From NCBI RefSeq assembly GCF_004210375.1, contig NC_134833.1, forward strand, positions 44,882,782 to 44,946,781: 64,000 nt of DNA. The letters run 5' to 3'. The notes beneath the pieces are model-generated. The model was given only the letters and a program-made list of their open reading frames with translations, had not been told where the DNA came from and did no database searches. Of this stretch, positions 55,208 to 64,000 are shown in pieces; the first letter of the stretch is position 1; each line of letters opens with the position of its first letter. The position numbers were made by a program, and so were the translations under genes. The DNA is from Tachypleus tridentatus. Its lineage: Eukaryota; Arthropoda; Merostomata; Xiphosura; Limulidae.

Positions 55208-56114
55208 TGAGGGCTGTTAAAAAAATACGCGAACTGACGTCATAAAACAACATGTACTTTATTTAGAAGTTACATGCCTGGGACCCCTTCAAAGTACTCT
55301 CCTTCCCAACGCACACACTTATCCCAATGGTGTTTCCACTTGTTGAAACAGTCCTGATACGCTTCTTTTGTAATGTCCTCCAGCTCCTTCGTCGCATTTA
55401 CCTTAATCTCGGGAATCGTCTCAAATCTTCTTCCTTTCAAGGGTCTTTTGAGTTTGGGGAACAAGAAAAAAATCGCAAGGAGCAAGGTCAGGTGAGTAGG
55501 GGGGATGGGGAAGAACAGTGATTGAGTGTTTGGCCAAAAACTCACAAGCTCTGAGACACAAATTTCGCAGCAACGCGGTGCATCTTCAATTTTTCGGTCA
55601 AAATCTCGTTACAAGATCCACTGATATCCCACAGTCTTCAGCAAGTTCCCTGACAGTCAGACGTCGATTTGCCCTCACCAGGGTGTTGATTTTGTCGACG
55701 TGTGGGTCGTCAGTTGACATGGAAGGACGTCCAGGACGCTCATCATCTTCAATGGACTGTCGACCATCCTTAAAACGTTCATGCCACTTGAAAGATGCCG
55801 TACACTTCATAGCAACATCGCCGTAAGCCGTGTTAAGCATAGCAAAAGTTTCAGTCGCAGATTTTCCAAGTTTAACACAAAATTTCACAGCAAGTCGTTG
55901 CTCCTTCAGGTCATTGATTCTAAAATCCGCCAAACGAAAAAATCGCACTTCACTTAAAACCGCGTAGCTAATACACAAATGAAGATATCCGCAATCGGGA
56001 AATGGCGTCGTAATCAGCTGATCTGTGCGAACCTAGCGACACCAAGCGGATTCCCTTGGAACCAACTGGAGCCGCACAATTCAAACAGTCCGCGTATTTT
56101 TTTAACAGACCTCG
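55208..56114 (-). mobile_element. mariner transposon, internally deleted, TA-flanked
   Basis: Ends TGAGGGCTGTTAAAAAAATA (left) and, read inward from the right, CGAGGTCTGTTAAAAAAATA, followed by CGCG-ACTG, are inverted repeats of about 28 bp. TA lies outside both (55206-55207 and 56115-56116). The minus strand encodes a mariner transposase N-terminus (FRINDLKEQRLAVKFCVKLG, then ETFAMLNTAYGD, RFKDGRQSIEDDERPGRPS and LTVRELAEDCGISVD) up to about 55600. It then jumps to the C-terminus (FLFPKLKRPLKGRRFE, then ATKELEDITKEAYQDCFNKW), with a frameshift. The catalytic core is missing. Length 907 bp against about 1.3 kb usual. Confidence 0.95.
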
Positions 56115-56281
56115 TATATTGCATAACCGCTGAGGTAAACTTGTGTGTTAGGTATACAAGACTGTTTAATATAAGCATTATAATTTAAATAATTTGGTAA
56201 CTTAATATTAAATGATTGCTGAGTTTTCATGACAGGAGTGTTGAAGGTTACTTGTTTTATAAATAATAGTTACAACAAATT

Positions 56282-56516
56282 TTGTTGTGTAACTCAGTAG
56301 GTTTGAATCCCTGTCACACTAAACATGCTCGCCCTTTCAGCCGTGGGGCGTTATAAAGGTACGACCAATCCTACTATTCGTTGGTAAAAGAGTAGCCCAA
56401 GCGTTGGCGATGAGTGGTGATGACTAGCTGCCTTCCATCTAGTCTTACACAGCTAAATTATGGACGGCTAGCACAGATAGCCCTCCTGTAGCTTTGAGCG
56501 AAATTCAAGCCAAACC
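56282..56516 (+). repeat. tRNA-derived SINE, family A, 5'-truncated head
   Basis: It begins within the tRNA-like head at GTTTGAATCCCTGTCACACT, then AACATGCTCGCCCTTTCAGC, TAAAAGAGTAGCCCAAGCGT, GGTGATGACTAGCTGCCTTC and AGCTTTGAGCGAAATTCAAG. No clear duplication. Confidence 0.9.
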
Positions 56517-56693
56517 AAACGAGTTGTACGTTTATGTATGCAGTTAAATTGTTCTAAGAGGCTTTAGTAATATTGTTGCCGCCACGATACTCATATCTTC
56601 GGTATTTTTTTCCTTACTTTAGAGTACTGTTACATTGTCCCGTTCACTTTATATTGTGTTAATTTCATAATTTCGAAGTACAGAAAATCATCT

Positions 56694-57227
56694 GTGGCTT
56701 GGCATAGCCAGGTGGTTAGAGTACTTGACTCTCAATCCCCGTTCCACCAAACATGCTCACTTTTTCAAATTGGTGGGAGCGTTATTATGTAAATGTCTGT
56801 TTGTTTGTTTGTTTTGGAATTTCGCACAAAGCTACTCAAGGGCTATCTGTGCTAGCCGTCCCTAATTTAGCAGTGTAAGACTAGAGGGAAGGCAGCTAGT
56901 CATCACCACCCATCGCCAACTCTTGGGCTACTCTTTTACCAACAAATAGTGGGATTTACCGTCACATTATAACTCCCCCACGGCTGGGAGGGAGAGCATG
57001 TTAAGCGCGACGCAGGCGCGAACCCGCGATCTTCGGATTACGAGTCGCACGCCTTACGCGCTAGGCCATGCCGGGCCATGTAAATGTCAACCTTACTATT
57101 CGTTGGTAAAAGACTAGCTTAAGAATTGGCGGAGAATGGTAATGACGAGCCTTCTTTCACCGCTAAATTAGAAACGGCTAGTGCAGATAGCCCCCTTGTA
57201 GCTTTGATCGAAATTCATAGTTGAGCT
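56694..57227 (+). repeat. Old family A SINE split by a younger inverted SINE
   Basis: Segments 56694-56797 (head GGCTTGGCATAGCCAGGTGG) and 57078-57227 (body ATTCGTTGGTAAAAGACTAG, AGCTTTGATCGAAATTCAT) are one diverged SINE. The interruption is 56798-57077. Confidence 0.92.
56798..57077 (-). repeat. Young family A SINE, nested, with perfect target duplication
   Basis: A reverse-oriented complete copy of 280 bp: tail tgtttgtttgtttgttttgg, body, and head ending ctaggccatgccgggcc. An 11 bp perfect duplication ATGTAAATGTC lies at 56787-56797 and 57078-57088, both within the older SINE. Close in sequence to the 39637 copy. Confidence 0.97.
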
Positions 57228-59392
57228 GCATCATAGCAGAAATAGCAATAAATAAAACCGCAACAAATAAAAAATAGAATTTGCTGTTGCATAAACAGAA
57301 CTATAGAAAGAATAAATTTACGGTAAAAGTAGAATCCGCTATTTCACAATAGAGTATGAGTGCACCTATCTTCTTGTAGAGTTAAAGAGTTGATTAAGGT
57401 ATTCTAGCTTGGTGTAATGCAAATAATTAAGTTGCCATATTCCGCTTATCTATTGAATGCATATACATTCGAATTTTTAGAGTGTGATAACGAGTGAAAC
57501 TAAGTAGTGTTAGTATGCTGTGGGCGGTATCAAAATAATATATATTTTTGTTTTTCGTTTTCTGTTGGTATGACTGTGAAAGTAAGTATCTTTGTTGTTT
57601 AAGTGAGATTTTATAGCCACCTTTTGCTTTTCTTTGAAATTAAATACGTAGTTCTTTTTGTAAACGAATGGATTGATGATTCGTTGGTTTTTTTAAACTA
57701 TAATACTGGCTATTTAATTAGCATTTCTGGTGTACGAGTTTGAAACCAGTCTCGAATGTTTTTATTTTAGATACTGCTACTAGTTAATATCGAAAGTACT
57801 TCCATCACATTGAATGGAAAGTTAGAAAGGTCTTGCTAGTTAGAAATGGAGCAAATGAAAAAAAGTTGAGGAAAGCAGATAGGTACATTGTTAATTGTAA
57901 GTTTTAGGCATTTAAAGCATTTCTTATTTTTATATGTTAAATATTTAGTGGCACTTATTCAACGAACGTAAAAATTAAAATTCTGATTCAGAAAAAGGAT
58001 AAAAATTCAGTGTGGAGACTGGACGACAGTAATATAACTTTATACAAGTTGAGTGTGGGTGGTACACGCGAAAGTAGCGAAAATTATGTAAAGAACAAAC
58101 AGTGTTAGGTATAGCTGCTCATTTTTTATTCTGTTGTTAAATTCGTAGTGATCTATGTAGATTCTAAACCATAACCTGCTTTGTGAAAGGCAATAATTGA
58201 TTCAGAATAACGTAGGAAAAATTACAAAATTTACAATCGGTTCACTCTTCGTAAAAGTTCGATTTACGTTTTTTTATTATTTAAGGACATATGACAACAA
58301 AAGTAAAAATAGGAAAATAATGCTTTCTTCACATATTTGTAACTTATAAGATTTGTGTTAAAAATTTCAGGTATTTGTGTTGAATAATAGTGAAACATTG
58401 TTGAAAATATGTTTCAAGGGTGAAAGGAAATAAAGACAAATTTGACTAGGAAAAAAGTCAGTTCTTTTAAATACCATAAATATTTAAAGTAATAAAACAA
58501 AAAAAACCCATTTTAAATCAGTTATAAACTGAAAATACATGACTTTTTCCCATTTACAATGCAAATTATGTGTGATGCCATCAGTAATGATTTGTTTGAA
58601 TAACATTAAGTTATTTTATCACAATAACTTCAACAATATAATGTTCTTATTTTTTTAAGTATGTCATTAGATCTAGTTTATGAATTCTAGGTGTGCAAAA
58701 GTAGGGAACAAAAATTAATTATAACTATAATCATGTTTTTCACAAAATGTTTTTAAAATATACTTGTGACTTTTTTCCTGGATTCTGATAAATTACAAGG
58801 CTAGAGAAGCTCAGTTAAACCTTAACTAATTGAGTATTTGTGTCTTTAAATGTAAAGCTAAAAGTTTGTATAAACAGTGGAATTTTACCCTTTTTTATTG
58901 TTTTTTATCCCTATTCTTGGGCAAAAATTGTTAAACAAAATAAGCCTTTTAAACTTTCAGAGAAATTCTAATTACCATACTCAAAGAATTGTTGTTATTG
59001 AGCGTGCCAACTCTGGATGATGGATGCTAACACACACAGTGGATCAATTTATAATAAAATTGTTACAATAATTTTCAAGCTACATTAAATGAATTTATTG
59101 TCATTAACTTGATAATGGTGACTTGTTTACTCATTTGGTGTTTTAGATATAGAAATAGCTTGTTATATGGGGCTAGAGAGTTAATTGCAATAAGATAAGG
59201 CAGTGATGGCCCAGTGATTCTTTAAGGATGTTCCTGCACATCCATCCTTTAAAAAAATAAAAACCCACAAAACATATTGATTATCAAAACATTGCCCAAC
59301 ATCTCTTTACAAACAATCTATAGCAATTTTTTTAGAAAAAATAAAATAGTTATGGCTATGGAAAGTAGTTTTGAGACCAATGGCTGTAGTAT

Positions 59393-59835
59393 TTCTTCAG
59401 TTACATGGCAAATATTATATAGAAATGCTATAGTCTCTGTATAGTAAACATTTAACAATTCTATAGAAATTTTACAGTACTTCTGCAGTTAATTTATAAT
59501 GATTCTGTAAAAATTCTATAACCTTTTACATATTATATGGAGAAGATGTAGCCTTTGTTTAGTTAATCTGTGTCAGTTTGCTGGAAAAGCTATAGATCTT
59601 TGGTAAAATTGTATTCCTTGAATTTTCTTGGGTATAATATCGACAGGATATAGCTGTTAGTTAATATGCAACTATTCTATACACACACTGTCCCATTTTT
59701 AGTTATTCTGTAGCCTTTCTATAGATATTCAAAACCATCCAGTTGGAAATTATAGTTTTTTTCTTTTTCAGTTAATTTCTAGCCATTCAACTATAGCTTT
59801 TATTTAGTTCATCTGACCCCCTTCTATATCTAATA
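59393..59835 (+). repeat. Degenerate minisatellite built on CTATAG / TTAGTTAATCTG words
   Basis: Words like CTATAG, TTCTATAGA, AGTTAATNTG, TTCTGTAGCCTTT and TTTTTAGTTATTCTGTAG recur about every 45-60 bp over some 440 bp. The units are diverged and the period is irregular. Non-coding. Confidence 0.6.
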
Positions 59836-61857
59836 AGAACCCTTCTACATTTCTTCTCATCTCAATACTGAATCAATTATTCTATAAACAAAAAAAGGTA
59901 AGATAAAATGACCAATTTATTTTCTTATGAACACAGGTTTTTGAAATACAACTAACATCAATCAAACTTTTGATTTCATTATTACAGTTTCAAAAAAGCA
60001 ATTTTAACTAATTAGGTATACAGATATAAAAATGTTTCTCCTTAAATATTTGGTAACATTCCAGCTCATCCATTGGCAATAGATTAAATGTGAGTAGATG
60101 AAATGGGAATAAACCTAAAAAACAGTCATCAGGTTGTCAAATATAGAATGAGGTTTACATTACAAAAGTCACTTTGGTACAGTTTTAGAAACCAAACATT
60201 TTGGTATTAATACTGTTTAAAGTGTGATGTAGTGAACTTTTAAAACATTTACAGATAAATATTTTTATGTTCATGTACATATACACCACAAATATATCAC
60301 ATTAAAAAAAAACAAACAGACTATTCTTTAAAGTTTTTCATTTGAATTAAATTGGCATACCAAGTTTATAGAAAAATCATAAAATATTTATTTTTTGTAT
60401 ACAATTGCATTAGAATATACTGAATGAGAGTAGATGAAATGGAAGTAAACCAAAAATTTAATGCTTTCTGAAACACTTTCATTACCACAAGGCTGGAGAT
60501 GCCTTACAGGAAATACTTCTCTCTGTCTCTCTTAAAATCCATATTAAGTTGGGGATAACAGAAAGTGTTTAACCGATTTTCTCCTGTTTAGTTTCCATTG
60601 CTAAGATATGTTTTTTACAAAATGTTTATCATTAGATAAGCAACATGAACTTATCTTTAATTTTCAGAAAAATTATTACCCCTCTTTAAAAATAAGCACT
60701 TATCTGCTGTGTGTTAACTTACTGTAGATGAAAGACTTACAGGCCATATTGTGATCTGGAATTTCCTCTACAACTTTCAAGTGGTTGTTGTGCTGTATCT
60801 GTTATTATCCTTGATCTTTTTACTTACAACAAGGAGATTAATATCTACAAGATTCAGGCTGATTCCAGTATTTCTCATATGATATTGATAACTAATATTT
60901 AAAAAGTTTTTAGATAGGGTGATTTGCAAGAGCAGAAGCTGGCATTTTATAAGAGTTTGAGAGGGCAATAGAAGATTTCAGAAAAATAAACCAAGGATTT
61001 ATATTTTTGATTTTTCATGGGTAGGTGCTTCGAATGACTAAATTGTCCATTGATGTCTGTGATGTTAAGCAGTGTTAAGGTTTTCATATATATAGCTATT
61101 CAATGTTGAAGAAGTCATAGGGACACCAAGGAGTGACACTGTGGGATCAGATCCAATTGACAACCCTGTTTGATCTCTGGAAGATCCTAAGGTTACATAA
61201 CAGTTTTGCTGAAAACTGGTCCAATGATTAACCAGTTATAAATGGATGTTTACATGCCAACAGTTTTTATTAATGATAGTTTAGATTGGTGAGCAATAAA
61301 TTTAAAGGCAGAGAAGAATTATTCATAGGTACTGTTGGAATTATGTGTTGAAATTGTCAAATGGATGTAATAAATCATATGAAATTTTATTTCACAGTTT
61401 TTACAGAGTGCAAAATTGTGCTACAAATTGCATGCTTTGCAGAATAGTAAACCTCCATGTATACAGAGCTTGTTGAGAAGTTTTGCAGTTTGTTTAGCTG
61501 TAATGATGTTTGATGCACATGAAAGTACACAGGTTTTCCTATGAGGCAATTTTCTATTTTAAAGGATTATAAATTGAAAGAATGAAAAATGTTTTTTTTG
61601 TTCTTTTGTTATGTTAGAGTAAAGTACTATAAATGAATGGCTTGCTATAACATAATTTTTTTTCTTGTTATGTGCCTGTACGTGATGTGTTTGTTTATTA
61701 GGGTGCAGTCATAGTACATATTGCAACAGAAAATAATTGACAAAATTGTAATTTACATGCTATATGCCAAACAATTAGGTTTTTGTGTGCTTTGTAAGAA
61801 AGTTATATTTCTGCTGTTTCTTAATTGTTAGATTGATTAACAGTAGTTATTAAAATG

Positions 61858-61858
61858 T

Positions 61859-61893
<35 letters not shown>

Positions 61894-61895
61894 AT
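61858..61895 (+). repeat. (TA)n(TG)n microsatellite
   Basis: About ten TA units followed by about seven TG units. A simple sequence repeat, likely length-polymorphic. Confidence 0.97.
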
Positions 61896-62164
61896 TTAAT
61901 GTTTTATTACAAACTGTATACTATTTTAGTTCTTTTGTATTATTAGCATAGTATTTGGATTTAAGACTAACTTAGGTAATAAACTTTATAGAATTTTATT
62001 TAGATTATGGTTTTAAATATTGTTAATAGTGAAGGTAGCCAACTCATGAATAAATACATTCTATCCATTTAAAGGTTTTGTTTTAATATTTTATATTTTT
62101 GCATAGTTTTTAATGTTGTTATGATGGAAAGGGATTTTGATGTAATAGTTGACAAGTTTCTGTA

Positions 62165-62745
62165 GCCATCCAAGCAGTGTGCTGTTGTTAGTGATAGTGC
62201 AAATGGGAAGTTAGGTTGTATCTACAGAAATATTAAATACAAGCCTAAAGAGGTTATAATTTCATTGTATAGGTCACTTGTTAAGCCACATTTGGAGTAT
62301 TGTGTTCAGTCTTGTTCCTTATCTTAGGAAGGACATTGAATTATTGGAAAGGATTCAGAGAAAGGCTACTAAAATGGTGCCTGAGATATAGAGGTTGTCC
62401 TATGATGAGAGGCTAAAATCTGTCAAATTGTTCTCTTGAAAAAAGGAGAGCTAGGAGGGTTCTGATTGAAATGTTTTAAGATTGTAAAGGGAATTGATAA
62501 TGCTGATGCTTCATCCTTTTTTAATATTTAACAGTGAGAATATTAGGACTAGTGGACACAAATACACATTTTGGCTTGTTGGGAGTCATTTAAGTTAAGA
62601 TAGTTTAATTTTTCCAGTAGGTTGGTTGGCCATTGGAATGGGTTGACTCAAGATGTTGTAGAGCCAATGTATTTAAATAAGTTGGAAGAAAAAGCTTGAT
62701 AAGTAAATAAATGATAAAGGCTGATTTTAAGATTTTTTATTTATT
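62165..62745 (+). pseudogene. CR1-like non-LTR retrotransposon remnant, C-terminal region
   Basis: The plus strand reads ANGKLGCIYRNIKYKPKEVI, then SLYRSLVKPHLEYCVQS, the classic segment after the RT palm of CR1-type elements. It continues through frame-shifted ERIQRKATKMVP-like, DNADASSF-like, RTSGHKYTFW and a final KLDK...NDKG-like stretch. Sequence words match the 13.1-13.55 kb copy (ttgtgttcagtcttg, gagaggct-aaatct, aattgataatg-tgatgc-tcat). The upstream RT is missing. Confidence 0.85.
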
Positions 62746-63197
62746 GTATTTAAAATTATTTTTATTTAGTTCAGCTGAGATGGAGAAATAAGCCCCATGT
62801 TGTTATAGAATGTTATATAATTTGTTGAGTAATTTTTATTTCTGCTCTGTGTAGGTAGATTGTTTAAATCAGAATTTAAGGAGAATAAAATTGTGTGAAA
62901 TTATAAATGTATAATTGCATCGGTTATGGTTCTTAGTGAAGTTGTAAACAAATTAAAAGCTAAATGTTACTTCATTCAGTATTTTAATTTTTCTAGTAGT
63001 TCGCTGTCACAACATATTGGTATGCTTTACCATGTGAAATTCTGACATAAGTTCTCAATGTTATGAATTGTTTTTGCCTTTATTTATTTATTCTATTTAA
63101 AATAATTAAAATGTATGTAAGAAGTGAACTGTTACTTTTGTTGTTTTGTTTTTATTTTGTAGGTACAGTGAATTAATTCCTTAATCTTTATTTCCAG

Positions 63198-63445
63198 ATT
63201 GTGTTTATTCTGGATTAAATTGAAGGTTGAACATTATTCAGAGATTGGAAGGAACTGTTCATCATATTGGACATTGTTGTGAAAAATACTGCTTTTTTCT
63301 GGTACGAGTCTGCAAGTTTACTGGAAAACAACATTGATACGAATGAAAACAAAACAGAGATATTAGAAGTTAAGTTTAATTTGTTTGTGACTTGTGAGCA
63401 AAATAACATTTTTTTAACTTTACTGTTGCAAATTTAAGTTTTAAA
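63198..63445 (+). other. MAN2C1: Putative 5' UTR of MAN2C1
   Basis: A possible splice acceptor (cttaatctttatttccag) ends at about 63197, about 250 bases before the start codon. The segment lacks coding signal and leads directly to the ATG at 63446. The splice site is inferred from sequence only. Confidence 0.4.
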
Positions 63446-63697
63446 ATGGCAAGTCTGTTTAAGAACAAAAGATCCACTCTTGAACGTGTGGAAAAATTCA
63501 TTTCACCCCTGTATTTTACGGATGCAAATTTATATGGAAAATTATTCAGTGAGAGTGTTCAACTTTCTGGATTATATCACTGTAGCTTAACAGCGAAAGA
63601 AAAAGTGACCTTTAATCAAGTACTGAAGCAAGGTGAATTTGTTGAAGTAAAAATTGGACAGTCCTTTGGTCCAACATGGGCTACTCATTGGTTTCGA
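63446..63697 (+). CDS. MAN2C1: Cytosolic alpha-mannosidase 2C1, first coding exon
   Basis: ATG at 63446 in a favourable context (aaaATGGC) opens 84 codons to a consensus donor (CGA|gtaagt) in phase 0. The peptide contains TLERVEKFISPLYFTDANLY, then GKLF and GQSFGPTWATHWFR. These match the N-terminus of animal MAN2C1, where T-L-E-R-V-E-K-F-x-S-P-L-Y-F-T-D and G-x-S-F-G-P-T-W-x-T-x-W-F-R are well conserved. MAN2C1 is a glycoside hydrolase family 38 enzyme that trims mannose from free oligosaccharides in the cytosol after glycoprotein quality control. The catalytic domain lies beyond the window. The frame stays open past the donor to 63919, but that part is hydrophobic and unrelated, as expected for intron read-through. 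Confidence 0.93.
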
Positions 63698-64000
63698 GTA
63701 AGTATTTTTTTTGTGATGATTCTATTAGGTTTTATATTGTATTGCAACATGTACAATGAACAAATTGAGCTGGAATGTTGTGTTTATATGCAACATGTAT
63801 GGTTTAAAGAAATATCACTTCATAAGAATGCAGAAAATGGTTGCTCATTTATCAGTGCATACTTGTTTGTCAGTATGCACTTATTTAAGTACTCAATACA
63901 ATTTTTATACTTTGAATAGTCATGTGATTGTGGATCAAACAAATAGTTATTTTTGTTGCTTACAACTATGTTAAAGCCACATATATATTTCATGTTGAGT
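63698..64000 (+). other. MAN2C1: Start of MAN2C1 intron 1
   Basis: Begins with gtaagtatttttttt and runs T-rich to the window edge. No acceptor or second exon is seen. Confidence 0.85.

Larger units (their letters stand above)
57228..63197. other. Intergenic / possible 5' UTR intron of MAN2C1; no gene seen
   Basis: AT-rich sequence without recognisable coding regions. It holds a degenerate minisatellite (59.4-59.8 kb), a (TA)n(TG)n microsatellite (61.86 kb) and a CR1-like remnant (62.2-62.7 kb). A distal promoter or non-coding exon for the right-hand gene could lie here, because a possible acceptor precedes 63198, but none can be placed. Confidence 0.55.

Noticed and set aside
63698..63919. 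Extension of the MAN2C1 frame beyond 63697
   Set aside because: A consensus gtaagt donor follows WFR, and the downstream residues are hydrophobic and unrelated to the enzyme: intron read-through.
1..64000. CRISPR arrays, operons, phage or bacterial systems
   Set aside because: Spliced genes, SINEs and AT-rich intronic DNA show a eukaryotic nuclear sequence. No regularly spaced identical repeats were seen.

Overview
This is a eukaryotic, intron-rich, AT-rich nuclear window, most likely from a horseshoe crab (Xiphosura). The chelicerate reading rests on a Fasciclin-II-like arthropod gene with 10-20 kb introns. It also rests on many copies of a tRNA-Lys-headed SINE whose body I recognise from horseshoe crab genomes. 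That recognition is from memory and needs a library search.

Gene content is low. (1) The minus strand from about 46.5 kb to beyond the left edge carries the 5' half of a Fasciclin-2/NCAM-type cell adhesion gene. I rebuilt five exons by splice sites and phase: signal peptide (46417-46465), Ig1 first half (35691-35865), Ig1 second half (15688-15842), Ig2 (7917-8186) and Ig3 first half (7250-7365). Every junction keeps frame. (2) At the right edge, on the plus strand, 63446-63697 is the first coding exon of the cytosolic alpha-mannosidase MAN2C1, with a consensus donor. The two genes point away from each other across about 17 kb.

The rest is a record of transposon activity. Introns of the adhesion gene hold CR1-like, Jockey-like and Gypsy-like retroelement remnants, hAT and DUF4817-type DNA transposon remnants, MITEs (one piggyBac-like with TTAA ends), and an approximately 5 kb non-coding block that splits a CR1 copy. 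The intergenic region holds a hAT/ZMYM1-type transposase fossil at 49.9-53.4 kb, itself split by a Tc1-like element with perfect 28 bp inverted ends and by a SINE. A deleted mariner follows at 55.2-56.1 kb. Two places show a younger SINE inside an older SINE, with target-site duplications that prove the order.

I found no bacterial-type features, no CRISPR array, no functional tRNA or rRNA gene, and no convincing new multi-gene system. The best leads are the nested insertions with readable duplications, the ~5 kb non-coding insert flanked by inverted sequence, the fold-back built from two transposon ends, and the apparent loss of an Ig2 disulfide cysteine in the adhesion gene. Exon and repeat boundaries were read by eye, and no alignment or search was run.
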